DNA of 64,000 nucleotides from Nanobdellota archaeon (GTDB lineage Archaea; Aenigmatarchaeota; Aenigmatarchaeia; Aenigmatarchaeales; Aenigmatarchaeaceae): NCBI GenBank assembly GCA_018901755.1, contig JAHIDZ010000015.1, positions 1 to 64,000 of the forward strand, read 5' to 3'. Shown piece by piece: positions 40,052 to 48,920 of this stretch (position 1 is its first letter; each line of letters starts with the position of its first letter). The notes under the pieces were generated by a model. It saw only the letters and a program-made list of their open reading frames with translations, ran no database searches and was not told where the DNA came from. The position numbers and the translations under genes were made by a program.

Positions 40052-40380
40052 TAAGACAGAGTATAGGTGAGAGTATGAATAATACTAACAATTAGCATTG
40101 GAAAAAATTACGCTGACTAGGCAACTAGATGATGCATTTTCTAATTGATAATATGTGAACTTACGTATCTTTGTCTAATACCATGTGATTGCAAAACCAT
40201 GGGTGAGAGAAATCTATGATACAACCCACGGGGTATATGATGGTTTAGGTGTGATGCACATCCCAAGTTTTACTTGTGGGTGAAAGGGTCGAAAGAGCAA
40301 TGATATGTTAGCGAACACCTTATGAAAATGATGATTTAAAGACGGTAATGTGAGCTCGTGATTAGTGTTTATAATCTATG
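40052..40380 (+). ncRNA. Unassigned structured RNA or long leader upstream of 23S rRNA
   Basis: Non-coding; nested helices AGACAGAGTA/TATCTTTGTCT, CAATTAG/CTAATTG, AAACCAT/ATGGTTT, AGGTGT/ACACCT. Confidence 0.5.
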
Positions 40381-40382
40381 AA

Positions 40383-40412
40383 GCCATTAGAGGAAAAAGG
40401 AGAGGATCTGAG
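40383..40412 (+). other. 5' strand of pre-23S processing stem (BHB-like)
   Basis: GCCATTAGAGGAAAAAGGAGAGGATCTGAGC pairs with 45732-45760. Confidence 0.75.
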
Positions 40413-41050
40413 CAAATAATGCCAACTGATGGATAGCTTGGCTCTAAATAACGAAGAAGGGCGCAGCAAGCTGTGAAAAGTCTTGGGTAGGCGCAAGCAG
40501 CCATTGAACCAAGAATTCCCGAATGCGACATCGCATTAACTTCGGTTAATATTCCGAAAGGAAGGATAACCCGCCGAATTGAAGCATCTTAGTAAGCGGA
40601 GGAAAAGAAAGCAATAGCGATTGGGTAAGTAAGGGCGACCGAAAACCCAACAGGGCAAATCGAATCAATACGGAAACGTAACGAAATGTGATGATTGCGC
40701 ACAATTTAACTAGTTGACTAGAAGTCTGCTGGAATGCAGTACCATAGAGGATGAAAGTTCCGTATAGGAAAACTAGAAAGTTGATTGCAATCGAAGAGTA
40801 CCATTCCTCAAGTATGGAGTGGAAATACGGGAGTATCAACTCCCAACCCTAAATATATTTAGAGACCGATAGCGAAGAAGTAAGGTGACTGAAAGCTGAA
40901 AAGTATTCTTCACCGAATGTGAAAAGATCTTGAAATCAGTTGGTTATAGACCTTTATGGCATGGAAGGTTCTCTTGTGAAGGAAAGCGTCGTGAGGCGCA
41001 TGTACTAACGAGAGATTACAGTGTCATAATATCCGTTTCGAAATTGAAGC

Positions 41051-41767
41051 AAGGTGGTAATTTAGATTTTATTTACTACTCTTAACGAGAATAGTTGGGG
41101 TAGATATTCTAGAATCTAAACACTTAACTTTATGGAAATAAAATTGACCAAAAACATTTCTTATCTGATTGGATTTATGATAGGAGATGGAAATCTTGCA
41201 GCAGATTGCTCAAAAAACTTAGTAAGAATGTCTGAAGAAAATGAAGAATTGGTGTATGAAATTAAAGATATGTTTAGAAAAGAATTTAATGAAAATATGA
41301 AAATCTATTTTGATACATACAATAACTCATTTGTCCTTTACAAATATTCAGAAAAGCTTTGGAAATATTTTGTAGATGAAATGAAAATACTATCTGGAAC
41401 TAAAAGCAGAATAGTTAGAGTTCCGGATCAGATAATGAAAACTACAGATGAAAATAAAGCAGCATTCTTATCGGGGATATTTGATGCAGAAGGTTCTGTT
41501 TTAAATATTAAACAAAAGAAATCGCACCCGAGAGGTTATTTGAGAATACAATTTAAAGTTTCTAGTAAAAACTTAGCACACGAAATATATATTTTGTTGC
41601 AAGAACTTGGAATGAAGCCAAGAATTCATAACTATGAATACAGAAAAGAAATATGTTCATTTATACATTTGAATGGAAAAGAGCAAGGAAAACTATTTTT
41701 AAAAAAGGTCGGTTTTAAACATCGTATAAAAAATAAAAAGTTAAACACTTTCTTTAACGAGATTCAC
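41051..41767 (+). other. 23S intron 1 (approximate borders), encodes LAGLIDADG protein
   Basis: Interrupts GTTTCGAAATTGAAGC / GGGACAGGGAGCTTATCTTTGTGGCGAGG. Confidence 0.8.
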
Positions 41768-41800
41768 GGGACAGGGAGCTTATCTTTGTGGCGAGGATAA
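41132..41800 (+). CDS. LAGLIDADG homing endonuclease in intron 1
   Basis: YLIGFMIGDGNLA and FLSGIFDAEGSV motifs. Confidence 0.88.
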   Translation: MEIKLTKNISYLIGFMIGDGNLAADCSKNLVRMSEENEELVYEIKDMFRKEFNENMKIYFDTYNNSFVLYKYSEKLWKYFVDEMKILSGTKSRIVRVPDQIMKTTDENKAAFLSGIFDAEGSVLNIKQKKSHPRGYLRIQFKVSSKNLAHEIYILLQELGMKPRIHNYEYRKEICSFIHLNGKEQGKLFLKKVGFKHRIKNKKLNTFFNEIHGTGSLSLWRG

Positions 41801-42005
41801 TCCGTTAAGCGGAGCATCCTTAGCGAAAGCGACAAGTGCGTAGTTTCGACGTGGCACGCCCTTTGAAAGAGGGGGAAGTCACAAGGGTAATACCCGAAAG
41901 GGGGTGATCTATTCCTGGATAGGGTGAAGCGTGACGAAAGTTGCGTGGAGGCCCGCTACCGATGCTGTTTCTAAGCGCTCGGGTGATCTGGGAATAGGGG
42001 TGAAA

Positions 42006-42830
42006 TCAGATCCAGTATCGAATGAGAACAATTCACTACCATCGTGGGTAAAGAAGATTTATACCATCGTTGATTTGTTTAATAAAAATGAACAGAGATG
42101 AAACGCAATTGGTAAGACTTATAGCTTTATTATTAACAGATGGCGGAATTTCAAAAGCATCTAAGAATTTATATGAAATCTATATAACAAATAATTCAAA
42201 TATAATATTGAATATGTTTGAAGCATGTATAGAAGATTTATTCGGAAAACAAAAATTTTATAGATATAAATTCAAAACAGTTAAGAAAGTAAAAATTACT
42301 TCAAAGGAAATAGGAATTTATCTTTTAAAATTTTCATCGAGCTATAGAACACGACCATGTAACACATATCCAAAATGTCTTGATAAGACTTTATGTAGAA
42401 TATGTAGATCAATAAATGGATATCCGCCAGCAAGAATACCTAAATTCATATTAAACGGAAAAATAGAAATACGCCAAGAATTTTTGAAAATAGCGTTTTC
42501 TGCAGATGGTTGTATTGAATTTTATGAAAATAAAAATAAGAAAAACAACAAGAAAAGCAACAAGAAAAGCATTCAGAGAAGAATAAGTCTTTTTTGTAGC
42601 AATCCATATATTTTGAAACAATTTAAAACAATGATTAAAAAATGTGGGTTTAATATTACTTTTACAAAAACAGAAATCAGAATAACCGGAAAGAAGCAGT
42701 TAAACAAGTTTAAAAATGAGATTGGATTTTTAGATGGCGTTGTTGTTTCATCAAAAAGCAAATTTTGGTGCGGTTATGATAAAAATGAATTATTAAGAAT
42801 TGTTCTTAATTCGTATTGGACTGACATCAA
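42006..42830 (+). other. 23S intron 2 (approximate borders), encodes LAGLIDADG protein
   Basis: Interrupts AGGGGTGAA / AAGCCAATCGAACC; terminal helix TCAGATCCAGTATCGAAT / ATTCGTATTGGACTGA. Confidence 0.85.
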
Positions 42831-42879
42831 AAGCCAATCGAACCCCCTAATAGCTGGTTCCTCCAGAAATGTGTCCTAG
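42070..42879 (+). CDS. LAGLIDADG homing endonuclease in intron 2
   Basis: LIALLLTDGGIS and FLKIAFSADGCIEF motifs. Confidence 0.78.
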   Translation: MICLIKMNRDETQLVRLIALLLTDGGISKASKNLYEIYITNNSNIILNMFEACIEDLFGKQKFYRYKFKTVKKVKITSKEIGIYLLKFSSSYRTRPCNTYPKCLDKTLCRICRSINGYPPARIPKFILNGKIEIRQEFLKIAFSADGCIEFYENKNKKNNKKSNKKSIQRRISLFCSNPYILKQFKTMIKKCGFNITFTKTEIRITGKKQLNKFKNEIGFLDGVVVSSKSKFWCGYDKNELLRIVLNSYWTDIKSQSNPLIAGSSRNVS

Positions 42880-43806
42880 CACAGCCTTACCGGAGATAGT
42901 TGGCAGGGTAAAGCACTGATCAGGAAGTTAAGGAAAGAAATTTCCGGCTTTCTTGTCATACTAATAATCTGTCATCGTCGTAGATGGTAGGAGTGAGAGT
43001 ACCGGGGTAAGCTTGGTGCTCGAAAGGGGAACAACCCAGCGTAAGGTTAAGGTCCCTAATTCTCAATTAATACACGAAACTAGTAGTAACTCAAAAACAG
43101 GTGGGCGGTAGGCTTAGAAGCAGCCACCCGATAATCAACGCGTAACAGCGGACCACTCGAGGGTTACTGCGGTGAAAATGGACGGGAGTAAATTGAGAAC
43201 CGATACCTTACATATCGAAAGATATAGAGTATGGAGGCGTCCTGTATGGGTAGAAGCATCTGCTTGAGCAGGTGTGGACCGTACAGGAATGAGAATCCTG
43301 TCATTAGTAGCAGCAACGTTAGGTTAGAACCCTAACCGCTTGAAAGGCAAGGTTTTCTCGGCAACGTCTATCGACCGAGAGTTAGTTGATCCTAACCCAA
43401 ACCTTAACTGAATTTGGGGAAAGGGAAACTGGTTAATATTCCAGTACCATGAATATACGCGCGGCAACGCAAGTCTGATTGAAGACACTTTGGGATAGTT
43501 TAATGTAAATTAAGTATTGAAATCCAGGGAGTTCTGTCAAAGAGAGAACTGGATGAAAGTGCGAATAGCTTTCCTGTATGGGAGAGTTTAAGTGATTCCT
43601 AGAGTCCGTGAAAATTTAATCAGAATGGATTATTCGTGTTCATACCAAGAACCGACACAGGTGACCTTTGCTGAGAAGGCAATAGCGTGTCAGATCATGC
43701 CACTTTAGGGAACTCGGCAATATTGGCCCCGTACCTTAGGTATAAGGGGTGTCTATGCAGCGATGCATAGATCGCAGTGACCAGAGGGAAGCGACTGTTT
43801 AACAAA

Positions 43807-43961
43807 TCAAATGAGTAAAATAATTTTTTGTTAGAAAGTTACGCTTTCTGAAATAGAAAGAAATATTGAGTTCCAAATAAATAAAGAAGGCGTTAAACTT
43901 TCAAACAATACCTTATAACATAGCAGAATATTATAACAAAATTTATTCATTTGAGTTATAA
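43807..43961 (+). other. 23S intron 3 (ORF-less, approximate borders)
   Basis: Interrupts GCGACTGTTTAACAA / AAACGTAGCTGG; TCAAATGA/TCATTTGA closing pairing. Confidence 0.8.
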
Positions 43962-44585
43962 AACGTAGCTGGCTGCTAAAGAGAAATCTTTTGTATAGCC
44001 AGTGAGGCCTGCCCAGTGCGAGTGTGTTAAAGCTGGTTTCAACCGGCCTAAGCCCTCGTAAACGGCGGCGGTAACTCTGACCGTCTTAAGGTAGCGTAAT
44101 CCCTTGTCGTTTAATTGACGACCCGCATGAATGGCTTAACGACTTCCCTGCTGTCCCAAGGTGGTGTCTGGCGAACTTACTATTGTGGTGTACAGGCCAC
44201 AGATCCTCAGAGGGAAGAGAAGACCCCGTGGAGCTCTGCGGCAGCCTGTCGTTGTTGTACGATTGTGGTTGCATAGCGTAAGTAGGAGCTGTCATGCCAA
44301 CATCTTTGGGTGTTGGATAGGCAACAATGTAACACTACTCTTCTATAATTGTACGACTTACCTCGACTCGGGGGACACCGATTGGTGGGCCGCTCGGCTG
44401 GGGCGGTACGCCCATGATAGGAAATCATGGGCGCCCAAAGTGAGACTCATTCCGGTCAGAAATCGGAAATAGAGTGTAAGCGCAAAAGTCTCATTGATTG
44501 GATTCCGCATCGCAAGGAATCCAAATGTGAAAGCATGGGCTAGCGATACGCCGAGTTGGTTTTGATGACTATCGGTGACTTCAGA

Positions 44586-44838
44586 ATGTCAACGTAATCC
44601 GAGTTAAGAATTGTATTTAGTAATCGAGTTAAGTAAACACAGAATGCGAGAGCTTCGTAATATCTTTTCCATGAAAAAATCCTGAATTTATAGGTGGAGA
44701 TTTATCTTAAAAATCTTTACAAATATTTACAGGGTTATCAAAAAATTTCATGAGAGATAGCACGGAGCAAAATATTTCGAGATTTATATTTTTATAACTC
44801 GAAAGAATACAACTTCTTAAACTTGGAGTACTTGACCT
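44586..44838 (+). other. 23S intron 4 (ORF-less, approximate borders)
   Basis: Long helix GTCAACGTAATCCGAGTTAAGAATTGTA / TACAACTTCTTAAACTTGGAGTACTTGACC between TGACTTCAG and CTGATCAAGCTACC. Confidence 0.7.
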
Positions 44839-44885
44839 GATCAAGCTACCCCGGGGATAATGGAGTCGTGGCGGGCGAGAGTTCC

Positions 44886-45057
44886 TAATTGAACCTTTCA
44901 GATAGTGAATGGTGCAATGAGCAAATCGACATATAATTATGGGGGTTTTCTTACTCACGGTTGATAATGATTTGATTGAAGTCGATTATAAGAATCAACT
45001 ATTGTTTAAGACTAGCAGCAATGCTAGCTTTAGCTAGAGTAAGATAGACCTATTTTA
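44886..45057 (+). other. 23S intron 5 (ORF-less, in H89 loop, approximate borders)
   Basis: Insertion between GGCGGGCGAGAGTTC and GAGATCCCGCGCATTGC. Confidence 0.65.
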
Positions 45058-45181
45058 TACGAGATCCCGCGCATTGCTTCTCCGCTGTCGGCTTCCCCCC
45101 TCCTGGTCGTGCAGCAGCGGCCAAGGGTACAGGTGTTCACTGGTTAAAGGGGGACATTAGCTGGGTTCAGTACGTCGTGAT

Positions 45182-45456
45182 TTAGGCGTGGATGGGTTTT
45201 TGATGATAATTCTCGTATTCCAAGATGATCTAGTGAGAACTAGCCTTAGCGCTATCAATGAAACTAGACTACCTGAATACGTAACAAATAAAGTTTTGGC
45301 AATGATTGCACCGCCCCGGTGCGAAAATTCGCGAGAATGGAGTAGCTTATGAGCCATGAAAAAACTTTAAAAATTCCAGCAGCAATGAAAAAGAAAGAAA
45401 CTGTCTAGATGAGCTGTATGGAAATTAAAACCTTCCCTCTACCCTAAACGACATAG
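45182..45456 (+). other. 23S intron 6 (ORF-less, approximate borders)
   Basis: Interrupts CGTCGTGA / GACAGTACGG; rejoining restores helix AGTAC/GUAC; TTTAG/CTAAA intron-closing pairs. Confidence 0.8.
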
Positions 45457-45731
45457 ACAGTACGGTTTATATCTTCTGAGGATGTTATTTACCTGACTCA
45501 AAGGATGGGCAAGTACGAAAGGAACGCCCATTCGTGGCCACTGGTTTACCTGTTATCATATGGTAACGCAGGTCAGCTACGCCATAATTCTTAAGGGCTG
45601 AAAGCATCTAAGCCCGAAACAATTGGGAAAAATAGGTAATGACTGCTCGTAGATGACGAGTTTGATAGAACGGGGGTGTACGCACGAAGCTTCGGCGACG
45701 TGTTCAGCTCACCGTTACTAAATGTCTTTAG

Positions 45732-45760
45732 CTCAGATCCCCTTAAATTCCTCTAGTGGC
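45732..45760 (+). other. 3' strand of pre-23S processing stem
   Basis: GCTCAGATCCCCTTAAATTCCTCTAGTGGC complements 40383-40412. Confidence 0.75.
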
Positions 45761-45867
45761 TCAAACACTTCTAATTCATTTATTGGATTTAGCGTTAGCT
45801 GTTTGAATTTTTTAAAAAATTTTAATCTAGCGTTAGCTATATAAAGTTTTGATTCTGTATAAAAGAT

Positions 45868-46026
45868 ATGAAACCAGTTTACGAAACAAATATTGATATT
45901 ACGGAAATGAAAAAGCGCGTGGAAGAGATTGACAATTCTACACCAAATCCTTTTCTTAGAATAATACGTTATGTTACTCTTATACCAAGAGCTTTATGCG
46001 AAGACATTAATGATAGAGCTAAATGA
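45868..46026 (+). CDS. Small hypothetical protein
   Basis: MKPVYETNIDITEMKKRVEEIDNSTPNPFLRIIRYVTLIPRALCEDINDRAK; upstream TATATAAAG. Confidence 0.45.
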   Translation: MKPVYETNIDITEMKKRVEEIDNSTPNPFLRIIRYVTLIPRALCEDINDRAK

Positions 46027-46063
46027 ATAACTTTTTAAATCTTAAAATTCTAATTCTAATTAA

Positions 46064-46345
46064 GTGAGTTGGGAAGACAGCTTTCCGAGCTTAAGTGTTT
46101 CGGAGGAAGTTCTGTCCATCGTAAAAGCGTTATTCCATTAGGAATTGGTTCGAGAGGGCCAGGTCGTTTGGAGAAGGCTAGTATGTTTTCAAAGGACACG
46201 ATACCAACGTGATGCAAGGTCAAGTAAGCTCTGATGATGAAGGAGGAGCGGGTAGACTGCTTAGACAAATGCTGTCAAAGCGGTTCAGATGATTGCGAAC
46301 TTTCGCAGGATCTGCTTCACAGGAGACAGGCTAATCCCAACACAC
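46064..46345 (+). ncRNA. rnpB: RNase P RNA
   Basis: P1 GTGAGTTGGGA/TCCCAACACAC; CR-I-like GGAGGAAGTTCTGTCC; GCGGGTAGACTGCTTAGACAAATGCTG; AGATGATTGC; ACAGGAGACAGGCTAATCCC. Confidence 0.85.
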
Positions 46346-46434
46346 GCCTAATTTTTATCTTATTTTGATTTATGTGGCCACATTATAATTCATTTTAGTC
46401 AATCTTTATATACTATTGTGGCCATACATTATAT

Positions 46435-47373
46435 ATGGTAACAGTTGAAAAAATAAAGAGAGGCAACAAGACATATTTCTATGTAAGTAAGAATTTCAGA
46501 ATGGGCAATAATAAATGGAAAAGAATAAGAAAATATTTTGGAAATAAAGAGCCGACAAAAGAACAAATAAGAAAGACAGCAGAGCAGATAGAATTAGAAG
46601 CAAAAAAACTCGGTTTGGCAAAAGAGTCGCATGAATTCAAATACATCACGGATGATGAAGTAGAGGTTCTTGAAGATATAAAACAGAGTTACAATGATTG
46701 GTGGAAAAGACTACCAGATGAATCAAAGCAGAAATATTCTGAAGATTTTCTTGTAAGATTCACATACAATTCTAATGCCATAGAAGGCAATACGCTGAGC
46801 TTAAGGGATACTCATCTGATACTTCAGGAAAACATAATACCATCAGATGCGACAACATACGAATATAATGAGGTTGTAAACAGCAGAAAATGCATGAATT
46901 TCATAAAGAAATATAGGGGAGATTTGAATAAGACATTTATTCTTAAAGTTCACGGACTTCTGACAGTAAATACTGCGGTTAGGATAGTTGGCAAATACAG
47001 AGATCATGATGTAATCATAGGCGGTTCTGAACACAGACCACCGTCATACAAAGAAGTTCCAGAACTGATGAGACAATTTTTTGTATGGTATAATAACAAT
47101 AAAGATAGAATGCATCCTTTGGAGCTTGCCTGCCTCGTCCATACCAAGTTCGCCAGAATTCATCCATTCAGCGACGGCAACGGAAGAACATCAAGAGTTC
47201 TAACTAATTTTGTTTTACATAAGCACGATTATCCTATGTTTATTGTTGAAAACAAAGACAGAAGCTCATATTACAATACACTTGAAAAATCAGATAAAGG
47301 AGATGATAGATCTTTCGTCAAATTTATATTTGACAATATAGTCGGTCAGCTTAGGAGAAAAACTGGCAAATAA
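46435..47373 (+). CDS. Fic/DOC family protein
   Basis: HPFSDGNGRTSR catalytic motif; SNAIEGNTLS; N-terminal domain. Confidence 0.93.
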   Translation: MVTVEKIKRGNKTYFYVSKNFRMGNNKWKRIRKYFGNKEPTKEQIRKTAEQIELEAKKLGLAKESHEFKYITDDEVEVLEDIKQSYNDWWKRLPDESKQKYSEDFLVRFTYNSNAIEGNTLSLRDTHLILQENIIPSDATTYEYNEVVNSRKCMNFIKKYRGDLNKTFILKVHGLLTVNTAVRIVGKYRDHDVIIGGSEHRPPSYKEVPELMRQFFVWYNNNKDRMHPLELACLVHTKFARIHPFSDGNGRTSRVLTNFVLHKHDYPMFIVENKDRSSYYNTLEKSDKGDDRSFVKFIFDNIVGQLRRKTGK

Positions 47374-47601
47374 TATTTTTGTGGTGCCCAAAGCGTGTTT
47401 GCATAAATCCGTGGTGCCCATAAATTGTAGGAGACCTCGGAAACCAGAAATCACTTATTAAATTTCTGTATAGATATTTGATAAAATAATGAATAATCAG
47501 ATCATACAATCTTTACGGGCACAGAAAAAAGATGCTTTATAATTATTGTGCCCCCTAAGGCAAATCTTGTTTCTAATTAAATATCCTTTTTGTGGTGACA
47601 A

Positions 47602-47922
47602 TTACCTATTTTTTGATATTTCAAGAGATTCTACATATTGATTAATTTCATTAATATGTGCCTGTGCAAGTACTATTTGTAAATAGTCCTGACTTATTTT
47701 TCTTTCATCCAATAAATGTGGGAACATGGGATCAATTGCACTAAGCTTATCAATTAGCCTATCTCTTGAAGTTTTTGATAATTCTTCTAAAACTCCTCGC
47801 TGAAGAATAAATTGCATATTAGATTCTTTTATAATCATAGTATGATCTTCAGCAGAATTTTGAAAATAACCAATCTTAATTTTATTATCTTCGTATAGTG
47901 GTTTTGATTCATTTGGGTTCAT
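47602..47922 (-). CDS. Hypothetical protein
   Basis: 106 aa ORF. Confidence 0.5.
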   Translation of the reverse strand: MNPNESKPLYEDNKIKIGYFQNSAEDHTMIIKESNMQFILQRGVLEELSKTSRDRLIDKLSAIDPMFPHLLDERKISQDYLQIVLAQAHINEINQYVESLEISKNR

Positions 47923-48019
47923 TATTAATTACCATTAATTAATGGTGTAGTAAACTTTAAATATCTTGATTTTTCTAACAAAAAATAATCTTTATATTTA
48001 GTCAAACCAAACAATTATT

Positions 48020-48166
48020 ATGTTCAGCAGAAACCGTTTAGATGATGTAAGAGCTTTAAAAATTAAAATGGAACAAGAAGAAAACTCGTTTCCAGTTAGC
48101 GGTAAAGGATTTCCAATTGTTTATAACGGTGAAACAAGACAACTTGAACTTTACTCAGAAAAATAA
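48020..48166 (+). CDS. Small hypothetical protein
   Basis: MFSRNRLDDVRALKIKMEQEENSFPVSGKGFPIVYNGETRQLELYSEK; TATA upstream. Confidence 0.4.
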   Translation: MFSRNRLDDVRALKIKMEQEENSFPVSGKGFPIVYNGETRQLELYSEK

Positions 48167-48293
48167 CAAATAAATATCACCCCATCCAACTCTATTCATA
48201 GACCACACACTATACAAGCGTACAGTTATCATCCCAACACACTTACCTTCTATTTTTAAGCTTTTCTGTATATATTATATTTTAAGTGATTAA

Positions 48294-48632
48294 ATGGTTA
48301 AAAAAATTAAGAAAATGGAATATGAACATCATCCTACTAATCTTTTATCTAAATATGTAGGTGAAATAGATACTTGTATTTTTCACGAAAGAGATATTGA
48401 TTATAAAGAAAGAAAAGTATTAGTTGTTCAAGCTGAAATACCACCTATGAATAAAGCTAGCTCATATTTAATTGTTCCCGGATATATACAATCGCAGAAA
48501 ATAAACAAAAACGGAAAAACTGTTTCAGTTATAGAACTTATTATTGATGAAGCTGAAAAGCTGGAAATCATAGAAAAAATAGAAAAAGATGGAAGATTCA
48601 AAGGTCATATAAATTTCTGGAATTTTTCATAA
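48294..48632 (+). CDS. Hypothetical protein
   Basis: 112 aa ORF. Confidence 0.5.
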   Translation: MVKKIKKMEYEHHPTNLLSKYVGEIDTCIFHERDIDYKERKVLVVQAEIPPMNKASSYLIVPGYIQSQKINKNGKTVSVIELIIDEAEKLEIIEKIEKDGRFKGHINFWNFS

Positions 48633-48683
48633 AGAAGTATTAAATATACTTTCTTTTTATATGAGAAATAACTATTATTTTCT

Positions 48684-48896
48684 ATGATAGAACAATTATT
48701 ATCGAATCCATTTATTCTATTAGCAATAACATTCTGGGATTTATCTTGGAGAGGATGGGCATTATGGATAGCAGCAAATAAGAAAGATAAATTTTGGTTC
48801 ATACTTCTATTAGTTTTAAATACAGTTGGAATAGTTCCAATACTTTACATATTCTTTATAAGTAAGATGAAAATTGCAAAGAAAAGAAAGAGATAA
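48684..48896 (+). CDS. Small DUF5652-like membrane protein
   Basis: ITFWDLSWRGWALWIAANKKDKFWFILLLVLNTVGIVPILYI. Confidence 0.65.
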   Translation: MIEQLLSNPFILLAITFWDLSWRGWALWIAANKKDKFWFILLLVLNTVGIVPILYIFFISKMKIAKKRKR

Positions 48897-48920
48897 ATAC
48901 TTTTACATTGAATGATTATT

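Larger units (their letters stand above)
40412..45728 (+). rRNA. rrl: 23S rRNA, interrupted by about six introns
   Basis: TGCCAACTGATGGATAGCTTGGCT at 5' end; GACCGTCTTAAGGTAGCG; CTACCCCGGGGATAA; AGTACGAAAGGAAC; exons resume archaeal 23S consensus after each insertion. Ends approximate. Confidence 0.93.

Noticed and set aside
40052-40380. SRP (7S) RNA candidate
   Set aside because: Searched by eye for helix-8 GGUCAGG...GGAAGG..AGCA and Alu UGUAA/GGUUCGG motifs; not found, and the 5' third closes on itself. Left as unassigned.
45790-45838. Direct repeat TAGCGTTAGCT (two copies) after 23S
   Set aside because: Only 11 bp in AT-rich intergenic DNA; may be promoter-related but too short to support a claim.
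40546-46268. ORFs in the track inside 23S and RNase P RNA (40546-40839, 44086-44295, 44161-44472, 44207-44428, 44707-44958, 45157-45357, 46056-46268)
   Set aside because: They overlap recognisable rRNA exons, ORF-less introns or RNase P RNA and have no protein-like motifs.
46064-46345. SRP RNA interpretation of the region now called RNase P RNA
   Set aside because: The AGGTCAAG...GGAGGAGC similarity is weak, whereas P1 pairing, CR-I and the ACAGG..GACAGGCTAA end fit RNase P RNA.
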